NCBI GenBank assembly: GCA_963715405.1 | Contig: OY970239.1 | Span: 1,364,001-1,428,000 of the forward strand | Reading direction: 5' to 3' | DNA from: JALZKA01 sp963715405 | Lineage (GTDB): Bacteria > Actinomycetota > Thermoleophilia > Solirubrobacterales > 70-9 | DNA length: 64,000 nt | Part shown: in pieces, positions 53,218 to 61,844 of the stretch | Position numbering within the stretch: position 1 is the stretch's first letter | Layout of the letters: the number at the start of each line of letters is the position of its first letter | Notes under the pieces: model-generated | Told to the model about the DNA's origin: nothing | The model's input: the letters and a program-made list of their open reading frames with translations, nothing else | Database searches by the model: none | Position numbers and translations under genes: made by a program

Positions 53218-54029
53218 AAGGCCCCCCGGGCGGCACGGCGCATGACGTCGAGGGGCGGATCGGTGCCAGTCCACACACGAAGTGATGCTGCGCCCTGAAG
53301 GACCAGGACCTCGAGACCGTCGACCACGGACGCGCCTGCCGCCTTCGCAGCCGCGATCAGCTCGGTTTCGCGTGATCCATAGACCAAGTCCATCACCACC
53401 TCTGCTTGAAGACCATCGGTCAAGACGGGAAGAGCCTTGAGATCAGGCGCTCCCGAGCCACTTAGGGGCTTCCCCCCATTTGCCGTGTCGAGGCCGACGG
53501 TGGTGGCGTTAACGAGGATCTGCGGCGCCTCGGTATCCAGACCCACCTCGAGCTCGGCAGCCAGCGCTTCGGCCTTCTCGCTCGTGCGATTCCACACGTT
53601 CACACGCGCTCCAGCCTCGCGTAGGCCCCAGACCGCCGCTCGCGCCGAGCCCCCCGCTCCCAGCACCAGCGCCTTCTTGCCGGAGGGGCGGCTCGGCAGC
53701 GCCGTGACGATGGCCTTCGCATCCGTGTTCTCCGCGTGAATGCCGTCCTCGGTGAAGGTGAGCGTATTGGCGGCGCCGATCCCGCGCGCGGCCTCCGAGG
53801 CGCTGTCCGCGACGTCCAGCGCCCGGAGCTTGTGCGGAACCGTCACGTTCACGCCCGCGAAGCCGTCGCCGGGCAGGGCGTGGACGAGCGCTTCGAAGCC
53901 GTCTGGCGACACCTCGATCGCCTCGTAGGTCCACTCACCAGCAAGCCCCATCTCGGCGAGCGCGGCATTGTGCATCGCAGGCGATCGCGAGTGCGAGATG
54001 GGCTGTCCAAGCACTGCGAGCCGCGGCAT
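53214..54029 (-). CDS. aroE: Shikimate dehydrogenase
   Basis: AroE reduces 3-dehydroshikimate with NADPH. The 271-residue protein begins LAVLGQPISHSRSPAMHNAA, contains GVNVTVPHKLRALDVAD with the catalytic Lys, GAANTLTFTEDGIHAENTDA, the NADP-binding ALVLGAGGSARAAVWGL with WNRTSEKAEAL, and VVMDLVYGSRETELI. It lies between mltG and pilB, the first member of the aro cluster; the pilus genes separate it from aroC. A four-base overlap couples pilB translation to it. Confidence 0.96.
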   Translation of the reverse strand: MPRLAVLGQPISHSRSPAMHNAALAEMGLAGEWTYEAIEVSPDGFEALVHALPGDGFAGVNVTVPHKLRALDVADSASEAARGIGAANTLTFTEDGIHAENTDAKAIVTALPSRPSGKKALVLGAGGSARAAVWGLREAGARVNVWNRTSEKAEALAAELEVGLDTEAPQILVNATTVGLDTANGGKPLSGSGAPDLKALPVLTDGLQAEVVMDLVYGSRETELIAAAKAAGASVVDGLEVLVLQGAASLRVWTGTDPPLDVMRRAARGAL

Positions 54030-54105
54030 GCGATTGAGGCTACGTGATCACTTCAGGCGTGGTCAGCGGGGACGGAAGCCCTGGAATGGCAATGCAGGGG
54101 AGCGC

Positions 54106-55281
54106 TCAGCACTCCGTCGGGGAGCCGCCTTCGGCTTGGAGCGCCGCTTGGTACTCGGCTTCGGCGGCTGCGAACTCTGCCTCGGTTTCGACGAACGTGT
54201 GCTCGTTGCACGAGCCTGGCTTGACGACGAAGTAGAAGAAGTCCGTCTCGGCCGGGCTCGCCGCCGCTTCAAGCGACGCCAGGCCCGGGTTGCCGATCGG
54301 GCCTGGCGGGAGGCCGGCGTTGAGTCGCGTGTTGTACGGCGTGTCCTCCTCGAGCCGCGAGAGCACGAGCTGATCCGAGTAGTTCTGGTCCTCGAAGCGG
54401 ATCGTCGCGTCGATCCCGAGCGGCGAGCCGTCGTCGAGCCGGTTGTAGATGACACCGGCGGCCAGCTTTCGTTCCTCGGGCACGGCGATCTCGCGCTCGA
54501 CCATCGCGGCGACGTTCACCACCTCGTATGGCGTGTAGCCGCGCTCCTTCGCGCCCTCGAGATCCACCTCGGCGGCGTTTGCCTCGAACGCTTCGAGCTG
54601 CTTCGCCACCAGGTCCTCGACGCTCGCGTTCTTGAATAGCTCGTACGTGGCAGGAAACAGGAAGCCCTCGAGGTTCTCGGCGCCCTCCGCTCCGTACTTG
54701 GCGAGGTCGAACCCCTTGACGGACTCGGTCGCCTTGAGGTAGTCGCCCTTCAAGCCCTCTTTCTTGGCCAGCTCGGCAATCTGGTTGCGGTCGTATCCCT
54801 CGGGCACGACGAACTCGATCGTCTTCTTGGCCTGAGGCGCCGCACCGGTCGCGGCGTCGTCGTCGCCTCCCCGGCTGATGACCGTGCCGAGGACCGCGAC
54901 GATGACGATCAGCGCTCCCAAGCCAATGAGGGCAACCATCCGCCGGCGGTGAACGGCGTCCGTCGAGGTCCGGCGAGGAGGCGGCTGCGATGGCGGTGGC
55001 TGGGCGGGCTCCGTGGGCGTTTGCGGTACTTGAGCCACAGGCTCAGCGACCTCCCTTGGCGGGACCGGCGCTTGCGTCGCCGGCGGGTCGACTTCCTCAG
55101 GCGGCTGCACGCGCTCGCGCGGCTCAGCGGCCACCGCCTCGCCGCCAAGCTCCTCGCGCACCCGCTCACCGAGCGACTCGCGCGCCTCCTGCTCGCGGCG
55201 CCTGCGCTCGCGATCGGCGCGGCGCGCCGCGCGCTCACGCGCTGCGGCATCTTCCGCGAATGGATCCTGCCAGTCACTCAT
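54106..55281 (-). CDS. mltG: Endolytic murein transglycosylase MltG
   Basis: MltG cuts nascent peptidoglycan and limits strand length. The ATG at 55281 overlaps the ruvX stop by eight bases and gives 391 residues. A roughly 100-residue charged, Arg/Glu- then Pro-rich cytoplasmic region is followed by one membrane helix (MVALIGLGALIVIVAVLGTV), a LysM-like part (FVVPEGYDRNQIAELAKKEG) and the YceG domain with GFLFPATYELFKNASVEDLV, catalytic Glu in VAAMVEREIAVPEERKLAAGV and PYNTRLNAGLPPGPIGNPGL. The long basic cytoplasmic segment is typical of Actinobacteria. Confidence 0.93.
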   Translation of the reverse strand: MSDWQDPFAEDAAARERAARRADRERRRREQEARESLGERVREELGGEAVAAEPRERVQPPEEVDPPATQAPVPPREVAEPVAQVPQTPTEPAQPPPSQPPPRRTSTDAVHRRRMVALIGLGALIVIVAVLGTVISRGGDDDAATGAAPQAKKTIEFVVPEGYDRNQIAELAKKEGLKGDYLKATESVKGFDLAKYGAEGAENLEGFLFPATYELFKNASVEDLVAKQLEAFEANAAEVDLEGAKERGYTPYEVVNVAAMVEREIAVPEERKLAAGVIYNRLDDGSPLGIDATIRFEDQNYSDQLVLSRLEEDTPYNTRLNAGLPPGPIGNPGLASLEAAASPAETDFFYFVVKPGSCNEHTFVETEAEFAAAEAEYQAALQAEGGSPTEC

Positions 55282-55678
55282 CTGCTTGGTCAGCCGCCGG
55301 TCCCGCCCGGCGCTGTAGGTATGACTCAAGCAGATGGGCCGCCGCAAGTGCGTCAGGGGCTGCCTCGGCCCCGGACCGCGCGCTTGAATCCGCCATGCGC
55401 GTCGTGAGGCGCTCGTCGTAAGTCGCCACGGGCACGTCGAGGAGCGCCTCGAGTGCGGACGCGTACTCACGGGCGCTTTTGGCCTGGCCCCCCTCCTCGC
55501 CAGACAGGGTCAACGGCAGCCCGACCACGACCATCTCCGCCCCAAGTGATGTTGCCAGTGGCGCAACCTCCGCCGGATCAGGTCCGAGTACCCCTGCGGG
55601 CGTGGCGATCGTCTCGGTCGGGTCACATGCGGCGGCGCCCACGCGGGCCTCGCCGTGATCTAAAGCCAGAATTCGCAC
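55274..55678 (-). CDS. ruvX: RuvX/YqgF Holliday-junction resolvase-like RNase
   Basis: This 134-residue RNase H-fold protein is implicated in pre-16S rRNA 5' processing. The GTG at 55678 starts directly at the first strand ILALDHGEARVGAAACDP with its catalytic Asp; VVVGLPLTLSGEEGGQAKSA and VATYDERLTTRMAD follow with the other acidic residues, and APDALAAAHLLESYL ends the fold. In the raw sequence the frame is fused to alaS because of an upstream single-base shift. The alaS-ruvX-mltG-aroE order is the actinobacterial norm. Confidence 0.9.
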   Translation of the reverse strand: MRILALDHGEARVGAAACDPTETIATPAGVLGPDPAEVAPLATSLGAEMVVVGLPLTLSGEEGGQAKSAREYASALEALLDVPVATYDERLTTRMADSSARSGAEAAPDALAAAHLLESYLQRRAGPAADQADE

Positions 55679-55692
55679 GCCGCCTCCAGCGG

Positions 55693-58339
55693 TCAGACGC
55701 CGAGCGCCGAGCGGATCGCCGCCCGGGCCGCGTCGAGAGCTTCGTGGCAGCTTGTCGGGCTCGCGCCCTCCCGCCTGGGCCGAGTCGTCGCGGCCCCCGC
55801 CCCCACCTCCTACTACCGGAGCGGCCTCGCGGACGATCGCCGCCGCGGAGACGCCACGCGAAATAGCGCCGGAGGACGCAGTTGCCACCAGCGAGACCTT
55901 GCCTTCGTCGCCAGGGGCTCCGAGCACGACGACGGCTTCGCCCAGCTTGTCGCGCACGCGATTGCCGAGCTCCACCAACGCCTTTGGGTCGGGCACCGCG
56001 CTCTCCGCAACGACCACCCGCACTCCGGCAAACTCCTCGGCCGATGCGGCGAGTGCCTCGGCTTCCTGTCCGGCGGCCTCGCGCCCCGCCTGAGCCACGG
56101 ACTTCTCAAGCGAGGTAAGCCGCTCCGCTGCGCGCTCAGCGGCAGCGACCGGATCCTGCGCCGAGCCGAGCAGGGCGCCGGCGCGCTCGAGGGCGAGGCT
56201 GCGCTCCCTGAACCAGTCGATCGCGGCGGGGCCTGTCAGCGCTTCGATTCTCCGCACGTTTGCCGCGCTCGATGTCTCCTGGACGATCGCGAAGATGCCG
56301 CACTCGGCGCTCGAAGCGACATGCGTGCCGCCGCAGAGCTCGCGCGAAACCCCCTCGATTTCGACCATGCGCACCCAGTCGCCGTACTTCTCGCCGAAGA
56401 GCGCCATCGCGCCGAGCGCCTCGGCCTCGGTTCGCTCCATCTCCATCGCGCGGACTGGGTAGCTCGCCTTGACCCACTCGTTGACGGTGTCTTCCACCTC
56501 TCGCACCTCCGCCGCGGAGAGCGGCTGGCCGTGGGTGAAGTCAAATCGCAGCTTGTCGGGGCGCACCGCCGAGCCCGCTTGGCGGACGTGAGTGCCAAGG
56601 CGCTCGCGAAGCGCCGCGTGGAGGAGATGCGTGGCGGTGTGATTTCGCATGGTGCGGTGGCGCGTGTCGTGGTCTACCCGCGCCTCGACTCTCACCCCGG
56701 CCTCAATGACAGGGCCTGTCGGCTCCTCCGCTCCGGGTCCGGGGCCGCCAAGGCTCGCGAGAACCAGCGCCTGGTCGTCGCCTGCCCGGATCACGTCCGC
56801 GACCGGCAACTCGCCGCCCTCCCACATAAGCACGCCGGTGTCCGAGACCTGGCCACCGCCCTCCGGGTAGAACGGGCTCTCCTCGAGCTTGACGAGCGGG
56901 CCGTCGGCCGCGGCGACGCTGGTCTCGGCGCTGAGGCGCTCGAAGCCGACGAAGTCCGTGAGCGGAGCGGCTCGGACGAACTCCAGAGCGCCCTCGCGAG
57001 CCGAGCCATCCGCGTCTTCTCGCTGACCCCTGCGAGCGCGCTCGCGCTGCGCCGTCATGTGCTCCTCAAACCCTGCGTCGGAGACCTCGAGGCCTTCCTC
57101 GGAGAGGAGCTCGCGCGTCACCTCGAACGGAAAGCCGTAGGTGTCGTGAAGGCGAAACGCGTCCTCGGCATCGATCTCGCTCGCGCCAGACGACTTCGCG
57201 TCGTCGATCACGCGCCGGAGGAGCTCGGAGCCGCGATGGAGCGTGCGCGCGAAGCTCTCCTCTTCGGCGACGACCCATGAAAGGACGGTCTCCCGCTCGG
57301 TCGCAAGCTGCGGCACGACGTCGCCCAGCATTTCGATCGCTCGCTCGGCGAAGCGGCCCAGGTAGGGCGCCTCGAGGCCGATCGCAGCGCCCTGCTGGAT
57401 CGCGCGGCGCATGACTCTGCGAAGGACGTAGCCGCGGTCCTCATTCGAGGGGACCACGCCGTCGGCGAGGAGGTTCACCATTCCGCGCGAGTGGTCGGCG
57501 AGGATCCGCATCGCCCTCGTTGTCCTTCCGTCCGAGTCGTAGGCTCGGCCCGAGAGCTCCTCGGCCAGCGAGATCAGCGGCTTGAACCCGTCCGTCTCGA
57601 AGACCGAGTCGGCGCTCTGCTGGATCAGCGCCATCCGCTCGAGCCCGAGGCCCGTGTCGATGTTCTGGTTGGGCAGATCGGTAATCGAGCCGTCTGCATG
57701 AAGCTCGTTTGCCATGAAGACGAGGTTCCAGTACTCGAGATAGCGCTCGGTGTCGTCGCCGGGTCGATCTGAATCCGGGCCGTAGTCCGGCCCCCGGTCG
57801 ATGTACATCTCCGAGCACGGCCCGCATGGCCCCGTGGCACCCGCCTGCCAGAAGTTCTCCGCACGCGGCAGGTGGACGATCCGCTCCTCGGGAACTCCGA
57901 TCTCGCGCCAGAGCGCTACGGCTTCCTCATCGGGACCGAGACCAAGCTCCTCGTCGCCGCCGAAGACGGTGACCCAGATCAGGCCGGGATCGAATCCGAA
58001 GCCGTCCGTGGAGAGCTCCCAGGCAAAGCGCGTGGCTTCGCGCTTGAAGTAGTCGCCGAACGAAAAGTTGCCCAGCATCTCGAAGTAGGTGAGGTGGCGC
58101 TTCGTGTTGCCTACCTCCTCAATGTCCGGCGTGCGAAAGCAGCGCTGACACGAGGTGAGGCGGGGCTGAGGAGGCTCTTCGCGCTCGAGGAAGTACGGCT
58201 TGAAAGGCTGCATTCCCGCCACATTGAGGAGCGTCGACGTGTCGTCGGGCGGCGGCACGAGCGAGGCCGAGGGCATGCGCCTGTGGCCCGCCGCCTCGAA
58301 GTAGGCAAGGTAGGTCTCGCGGATCTCGGCCGAGGTCAT
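55693..58339 (-). CDS. alaS: Alanyl-tRNA synthetase, frameshifted near the 3' end
   Basis: AlaS charges tRNA-Ala. The ATG at 58339 (MTSAEIRETYLAYFEAAGHRR) is canonical. Class II motifs are present (SCQRCFRTPDIEEVGNTKRHLTYFEMLGNFSFGDYFKREA, landmarks CQRCFRTPDIEEVG and FEMLGNFSFGDYFK; GLGLERMALIQQ). The editing domain has HTATHLLHAALRE and ELCGGTHVASSAECG, and the C-Ala domain ends near AQAGGREPDKLP. A single extra base in CTGCCACGAAG near 55744 breaks the frame; corrected, it reads EALDAARAAIRSALGV and stops at TGA 55693-55695, 881 residues. Being essential, it must be functional in the cell, so the shift is most likely a consensus error. Confidence 0.93.
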
Positions 58340-58374
58340 CACGGGCGCGCTTGAGTCTAGGTAGGCCCAAGCGT

Positions 58375-58406
58375 GGTGCCAGGCACCGAGCGTGGTGCCT
58401 GGCACC
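58375..58406. repeat. Tandem pair of the GGTGCC-N-GGCACC palindrome
   Basis: Two 13-bp dyads, GGTGCCAGGCACC (58375-58387) and GGTGCCTGGCACC (58394-58406), lie 19 bases apart, each preceded by AGCGT. They fall in the 79-base gap between mnmA and alaS. A third copy is at 11632-11644. Confidence 0.7.
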
Positions 58407-58418
58407 ATCGAGGCGGAT

Positions 58419-59876
58419 CTAGCTGGCGCCCGCGATGGTGGCCCGCCCGACGACGAGGTCGCCGTCGAGGAGGCAGGCGGTCTGTCCGGGTGCCACTCCG
58501 TGCGCAGGCTCCTCCAGCTCCAGCTCCAGCTCCGCATGCTCGCCTGCCTCGGCCACCGTCGCCCGGCACGGGATGGCGCTTGAGTGGTAGCGAAGCTTGA
58601 CCGAGCGGGCCCGGCCGGAGTGGCGATGGAGAAGTGCCCCGCGCAGGCGCACCCTGGTCCTGGCCAGAGCTTCGCGACCTCCGACCGTGACCCGGTTCGA
58701 GCCGGCGTCCGTGGCGACAACGTAAACCGGCTCGCCGGTCGCCACGCCCAGCCCGCGACGCTGCCCGACCGTGAACTGGTAATGACCCGAGTGCTCACCG
58801 AGGACCTGTCCGTCCGAGCCCACGACCTCGCCGCGGCGCTCACCCATCGCGCCGTGGCGCTCGAGGAAGGAGCGCTTTCCCTCCCCGGCGAGAAAGCACA
58901 GGTCCTGGCTCTCTCGCTTCGAGGCAACTGCGAGTCCCGCCTCCGCCGCCATGGCACGGACCTCGGGCTTGGTCAGCTCACCGAGCGGGAAGCGAAGCCG
59001 CGCGAGCGTCTCGGGCCGCAATCCCGAGAGCATGTAGGTCTGATCCTTCGCATCGTCGGCGGCAGCGGCGAGCAGCGGCCCGAAGCCGTCGTCAGCCAGG
59101 CGGGCGTAGTGCCCGGTGGCAAGGTGCCTGGCTCCGATCCGGTCGGCCAGCCCGACCATGGCGTCGATCCGCAGGTCACCGTTGCAAAGAACGCAAGGGT
59201 TGGGGGTCTCCCCCGCTCGGTAGCCGGCGACGAAGGCGCCGACCACCTCCCGCCGGAAAGCGTCCTCGAGATCGAGCGTGATATGCGGGATGCCGAGCGA
59301 GTGACACATCGCGCGGGCGCCGCGCACTGCCTCGGGCGAGCAGCACGCCTTCGTTCCATCCGTGCGCTCGTCCGCCCAGAGCTTGAGCGTGACCGCGACT
59401 ACTTCGGCGCCCCGCTTGCGCTCTTCGAGCGCAGCGACCGCGGAGTCGACCCCGCCGCTGACGGCGACGAGCACGCGCTCGCGCACGGGCTCACTCGCAA
59501 GCGTCAGATCAGAGGACGCGAGCGCGGAGAGAGCCCGCGCCAGCGCATCGGCGACCAAGTCGGCCGCGTGCCGGCCCTGGGGCCCCAAGCCCCCTACGGA
59601 GCCGGCCACATCGGCCGCCGAGACCCCGGCCGCCTCGAGCACCGCTCCGCCCTCGACCTCCTCGCACGCCGCGGCGCCGCAGGCGCGAAGAGCGGCGCAG
59701 CCCGCGGCGTCGAAAGTCGCCTCGGCGATTCGCCCCGCCTCAAGGCGCAAGGAGATCCGAATCAAGTCACCGCAGGCAGAGCCACCCGCGCTGCCCGTGT
59801 ACGACCCGTCGGGCACAGGACCCCGGCGCCGCTCGTCGCGCGCGTACTCGGCCAGGAGCTCGGGGTTTCCGTTCAC
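58419..59876 (-). CDS. mnmA: tRNA 2-thiouridylase MnmA with N-terminal IscU/NifU-like domain
   Basis: MnmA thiolates U34 of tRNA-Lys, -Glu and -Gln. This 485-residue chain has an extra first domain (residues about 25-115) of the IscU/NifU Fe-S scaffold type: GGSACGDLIRISLRLEAGRI, FDAAGCAALRACGAAACEEVEG with the Cys ligands. From about residue 135 the MnmA part begins: PP-loop VLVAVSGGVDSAVAALEE, PNPCVLCNGDLR with the catalytic Cys, LATGHYARLA, DQTYMLSGL and SKRESQDLCFLAGEG with the second Cys. The fusion suggests direct sulfur or cluster transfer. Spacing to alaS is 79 bases. No cysteine desulfurase gene is in the window. Confidence 0.9.
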   Translation of the reverse strand: MNGNPELLAEYARDERRRGPVPDGSYTGSAGGSACGDLIRISLRLEAGRIAEATFDAAGCAALRACGAAACEEVEGGAVLEAAGVSAADVAGSVGGLGPQGRHAADLVADALARALSALASSDLTLASEPVRERVLVAVSGGVDSAVAALEERKRGAEVVAVTLKLWADERTDGTKACCSPEAVRGARAMCHSLGIPHITLDLEDAFRREVVGAFVAGYRAGETPNPCVLCNGDLRIDAMVGLADRIGARHLATGHYARLADDGFGPLLAAAADDAKDQTYMLSGLRPETLARLRFPLGELTKPEVRAMAAEAGLAVASKRESQDLCFLAGEGKRSFLERHGAMGERRGEVVGSDGQVLGEHSGHYQFTVGQRRGLGVATGEPVYVVATDAGSNRVTVGGREALARTRVRLRGALLHRHSGRARSVKLRYHSSAIPCRATVAEAGEHAELELELEEPAHGVAPGQTACLLDGDLVVGRATIAGAS

Positions 59877-59910
59877 TCAGAAGACGTTAGCCGCGGGCGG
59901 GGCTTTCGTG

Positions 59911-59925
59911 AGGGGTCAGACCCCT
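59911..59925. repeat. Palindrome AGGGGTCAGACCCCT
   Basis: This 15-bp perfect dyad in the 89-base gap after the gene at 59966 shares its left flank (TTTCGTGAGG) and partly its right flank (GCGCA-CG) with the GGTGCC palindrome at 11632, while its arms differ on both sides in compensating fashion. Confidence 0.5.
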
Positions 59926-59965
59926 CGCGCAACGCTCACAACCAGCGCATTGAGCCCGTCGGCGC

Positions 59966-60622
59966 TCAGCCCGGGTCGTAGGCGAGCTGCTTGCCTTCGT
60001 AGAGCACGTCTTCGACGGTCTGGCGAACGCTCTCGGGTCCGCGGTAGCCATACGCGACGCTGGCCTGAGGGAGCGGCGCCTCCTGGCCCTTGGCGAGCTT
60101 GCCGTCGAGCGGATGAAGGACGATGATCGCGGGAATGCGGTCGAGGTTCACGCCCTCGGCGATCCGCGAGTACTTGGCGACGTTCTTCACGTCGGTGACG
60201 AAGACCGAGGTGCTTCCGTCTGACTCGAGCGTTTCGACGTCGCTGCGAAGCTGCTCGTCCTCGATTCCCTTCCCCTGCATCACGAGGAGGACGACCACGT
60301 CGCCGCTCTCGTGGCTTGAGACGACCTCGGCGGGAAGCCCCTTGCTCGCCGCGAAGGGAGCGTCGCCGGTGGGGGCACTCGACGGCACTGCCTCGGGGGT
60401 GACCGCGGCTGGCTCAGCGGGCACGGCAGCGTCTGGGGCAGGGGCGCCGGTCGCCGGTGCTGTCGATGAAGCAGCTGCGGCTGAGTCCGCGGTCGCCGGC
60501 TCCTCGGGCGCGGTCGAGGATCCGCCGCCCATCTGCGACATGAAGACCACAGCCACGAGCACGGCCAGGCCGGCGAGGAGGCCGATCTGGACGATGGGAT
60601 TCCCGTTGATCGCCTTGCGCAT
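59966..60622 (-). CDS. Membrane-anchored thioredoxin-fold-like protein without CxxC
   Basis: This 218-residue protein has a basic start, one membrane helix (VQIGLLAGLAVLVAVVFMS), a long Ala/Pro/Ser/Thr-rich linker (about residues 35-95) and a C-terminal domain with a thioredoxin-like pattern: GDVVVLLVMQGKGIEDEQLR, SVFVTDVKNVAKYSRIA, and VNLDRIPAIIVLHPLDG with a cis-Pro-like IPA. The redox CxxC is absent (MQGKG in its place), so it is not a disulfide exchanger. It lies downstream of the 6S RNA candidate. Function is unknown. Confidence 0.65.
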   Translation of the reverse strand: MRKAINGNPIVQIGLLAGLAVLVAVVFMSQMGGGSSTAPEEPATADSAAAASSTAPATGAPAPDAAVPAEPAAVTPEAVPSSAPTGDAPFAASKGLPAEVVSSHESGDVVVLLVMQGKGIEDEQLRSDVETLESDGSTSVFVTDVKNVAKYSRIAEGVNLDRIPAIIVLHPLDGKLAKGQEAPLPQASVAYGYRGPESVRQTVEDVLYEGKQLAYDPG

Positions 60623-60649
60623 CAGGAGAGCCCGTCCGAGGTAAGAGAA

Positions 60650-60798
60650 GGCCCCGGCTTGCCGTTACCGCTCGGCCTGCGAACCTGAGTAAACAGGTGG
60701 GTGCCTACCGTCTGGGGCACACGGGCCCCAGCCGAGATCAGCTCCCGGGCCGGATGTGTTGGCTCACAATATGAGCGGCTGGCGAACAAGCCAGGGCC
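60650..60798 (-). ncRNA. ssrS: 6S RNA candidate
   Basis: The 149-nt minus-strand segment folds as 6S RNA does. The closing stem is GGCCCTGGCTTG/CAAGCCGGGGCC (12 pairs), then CCGCTC/GAGCGG, then GTGAGCC/GGTTCGC, and then a large central bubble. The 3' side of the bubble reads GGCACCCACCTG ... CAGGTTCGC, the hallmark of 6S. The apical hairpin is CTGGGG/CCCCAG. 6S RNA mimics an open promoter and binds sigma-70 RNA polymerase. A possible -10 TATTGT lies just upstream. The ends are approximate. Confidence 0.7.
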
Positions 60799-60858
60799 AT
60801 GAAGGACAATACCCATCGCACCTTGATTCGGCCGCGAGGGCGGAAGCCTTGAGCGTAG

Positions 60859-61839
60859 TTACGGCGCCGGGTCTTGATCTCCCACTTGGTTTCCGGCTTG
60901 GCTGCGCCCCCCGAAGACGCTGGCGGCGATCGCGACGCCCGCTAGGCCCAGGAGAATCAGCGGCCAGCCGACGACCGATCCGGCCGGCGAGTCGTCGTCG
61001 AGGTCGCCTCCGACCAGGAGAATGAAGACCGCGAGGCCTGCCCCTCCGATATAGACCGGACCGCGTGAGCCCACCAGGCTTCCAGCCCCGATCAGCGCAA
61101 CGGATCCGACCAGGAGAACCAGGTCCCACAAGAGCGACGGCTGACCTTCGGCCGCACCGGAGGCCCCGACGTCAACGGGCACGAAGAGTCCGCTGAACAC
61201 CCCGGCGAGGCTCACGAGCCCCGCGCCCAGGACGAAGACGAGACCCGCCGCAGTGACGAACTCAGCAGCCTCGATGCCCTCGCGGCCGCGGCGTTCGATT
61301 ACCGCTCCGAGCACGACCAGGCCGAGGGCGGCGATCATGCAAAGCCCGCGGAAGGTGCCGATGTCGTCGCCGACGCCGTTCTCGAGAATCTGATCCCAAA
61401 GCGACAGCCAGACGATGACAAGCGCGACTCCGGCCACGAGCCAACCGAACCGCACGCCGGCGAAGACCGCGGCGGCCGCGCCGGCCGCAGCGACCACGCC
61501 AACGGTCCAAGCCACGTTGAGCGGTGCCTCCGCGTTCGCGTCGATCAGCTCGAGGAATTGCCGCAGCGTGGCGTAGATGAAGACGATCCCGAAGACGACC
61601 CAGACCGAATGCCAGTGCTTTGGCGTGGCGGCCCTCGCGGCCGCAAGTCCGCCGCCGTAGAGGACAAGCGCGGGAATCAGCAGGCTCACGAAGACCACGA
61701 AGTCGCCCCACGGATCCTCGAATGTGCTTCGGCGAAGGAGAAGGACGAGCATGCCGATCCCGAACAGCAAACCGCCCAGCGCGCGGAGCGCCTCGGCCCT
61801 GCTGTCGTCGTTGGCTTGCAGCTGACGCAAGTAACCCAT
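60859..61839 (-). CDS. Integral membrane protein of unknown function
   Basis: This 326-residue protein starts MGYLRQLQANDDSRAEALRA and then has about nine hydrophobic segments, among them ALGGLLFGIGMLVLLL, FVVFVSLLIPALVLYGGGLA, SVWVVFGIVFIYATLRQFLEL, LVAGVALVIVWLSLWDQIL, GLCMIAALGLVVLGAVI and VVGWPLILLGLAGVAIAASVF. There is no transporter or enzyme motif that I recognise. It lies between the 6S RNA candidate and aspS, five bases after the latter's stop, so it is probably in the hisS-aspS transcript. Confidence 0.7.
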   Translation of the reverse strand: MGYLRQLQANDDSRAEALRALGGLLFGIGMLVLLLRRSTFEDPWGDFVVFVSLLIPALVLYGGGLAAARAATPKHWHSVWVVFGIVFIYATLRQFLELIDANAEAPLNVAWTVGVVAAAGAAAAVFAGVRFGWLVAGVALVIVWLSLWDQILENGVGDDIGTFRGLCMIAALGLVVLGAVIERRGREGIEAAEFVTAAGLVFVLGAGLVSLAGVFSGLFVPVDVGASGAAEGQPSLLWDLVLLVGSVALIGAGSLVGSRGPVYIGGAGLAVFILLVGGDLDDDSPAGSVVGWPLILLGLAGVAIAASVFGGRSQAGNQVGDQDPAP

Positions 61840-61844
61840 GCTTC

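Noticed and set aside
58375..58406. Tandem palindromes considered as a CRISPR array
   Set aside because: Only two units with a 6-base interval and no spacers; no cas genes in the window.
58340..58957. N-terminal extension of the alaS frame
   Set aside because: The extension reads back through the palindromes and the mnmA gene and lacks any AlaS similarity; the ATG at 58339 is canonical.
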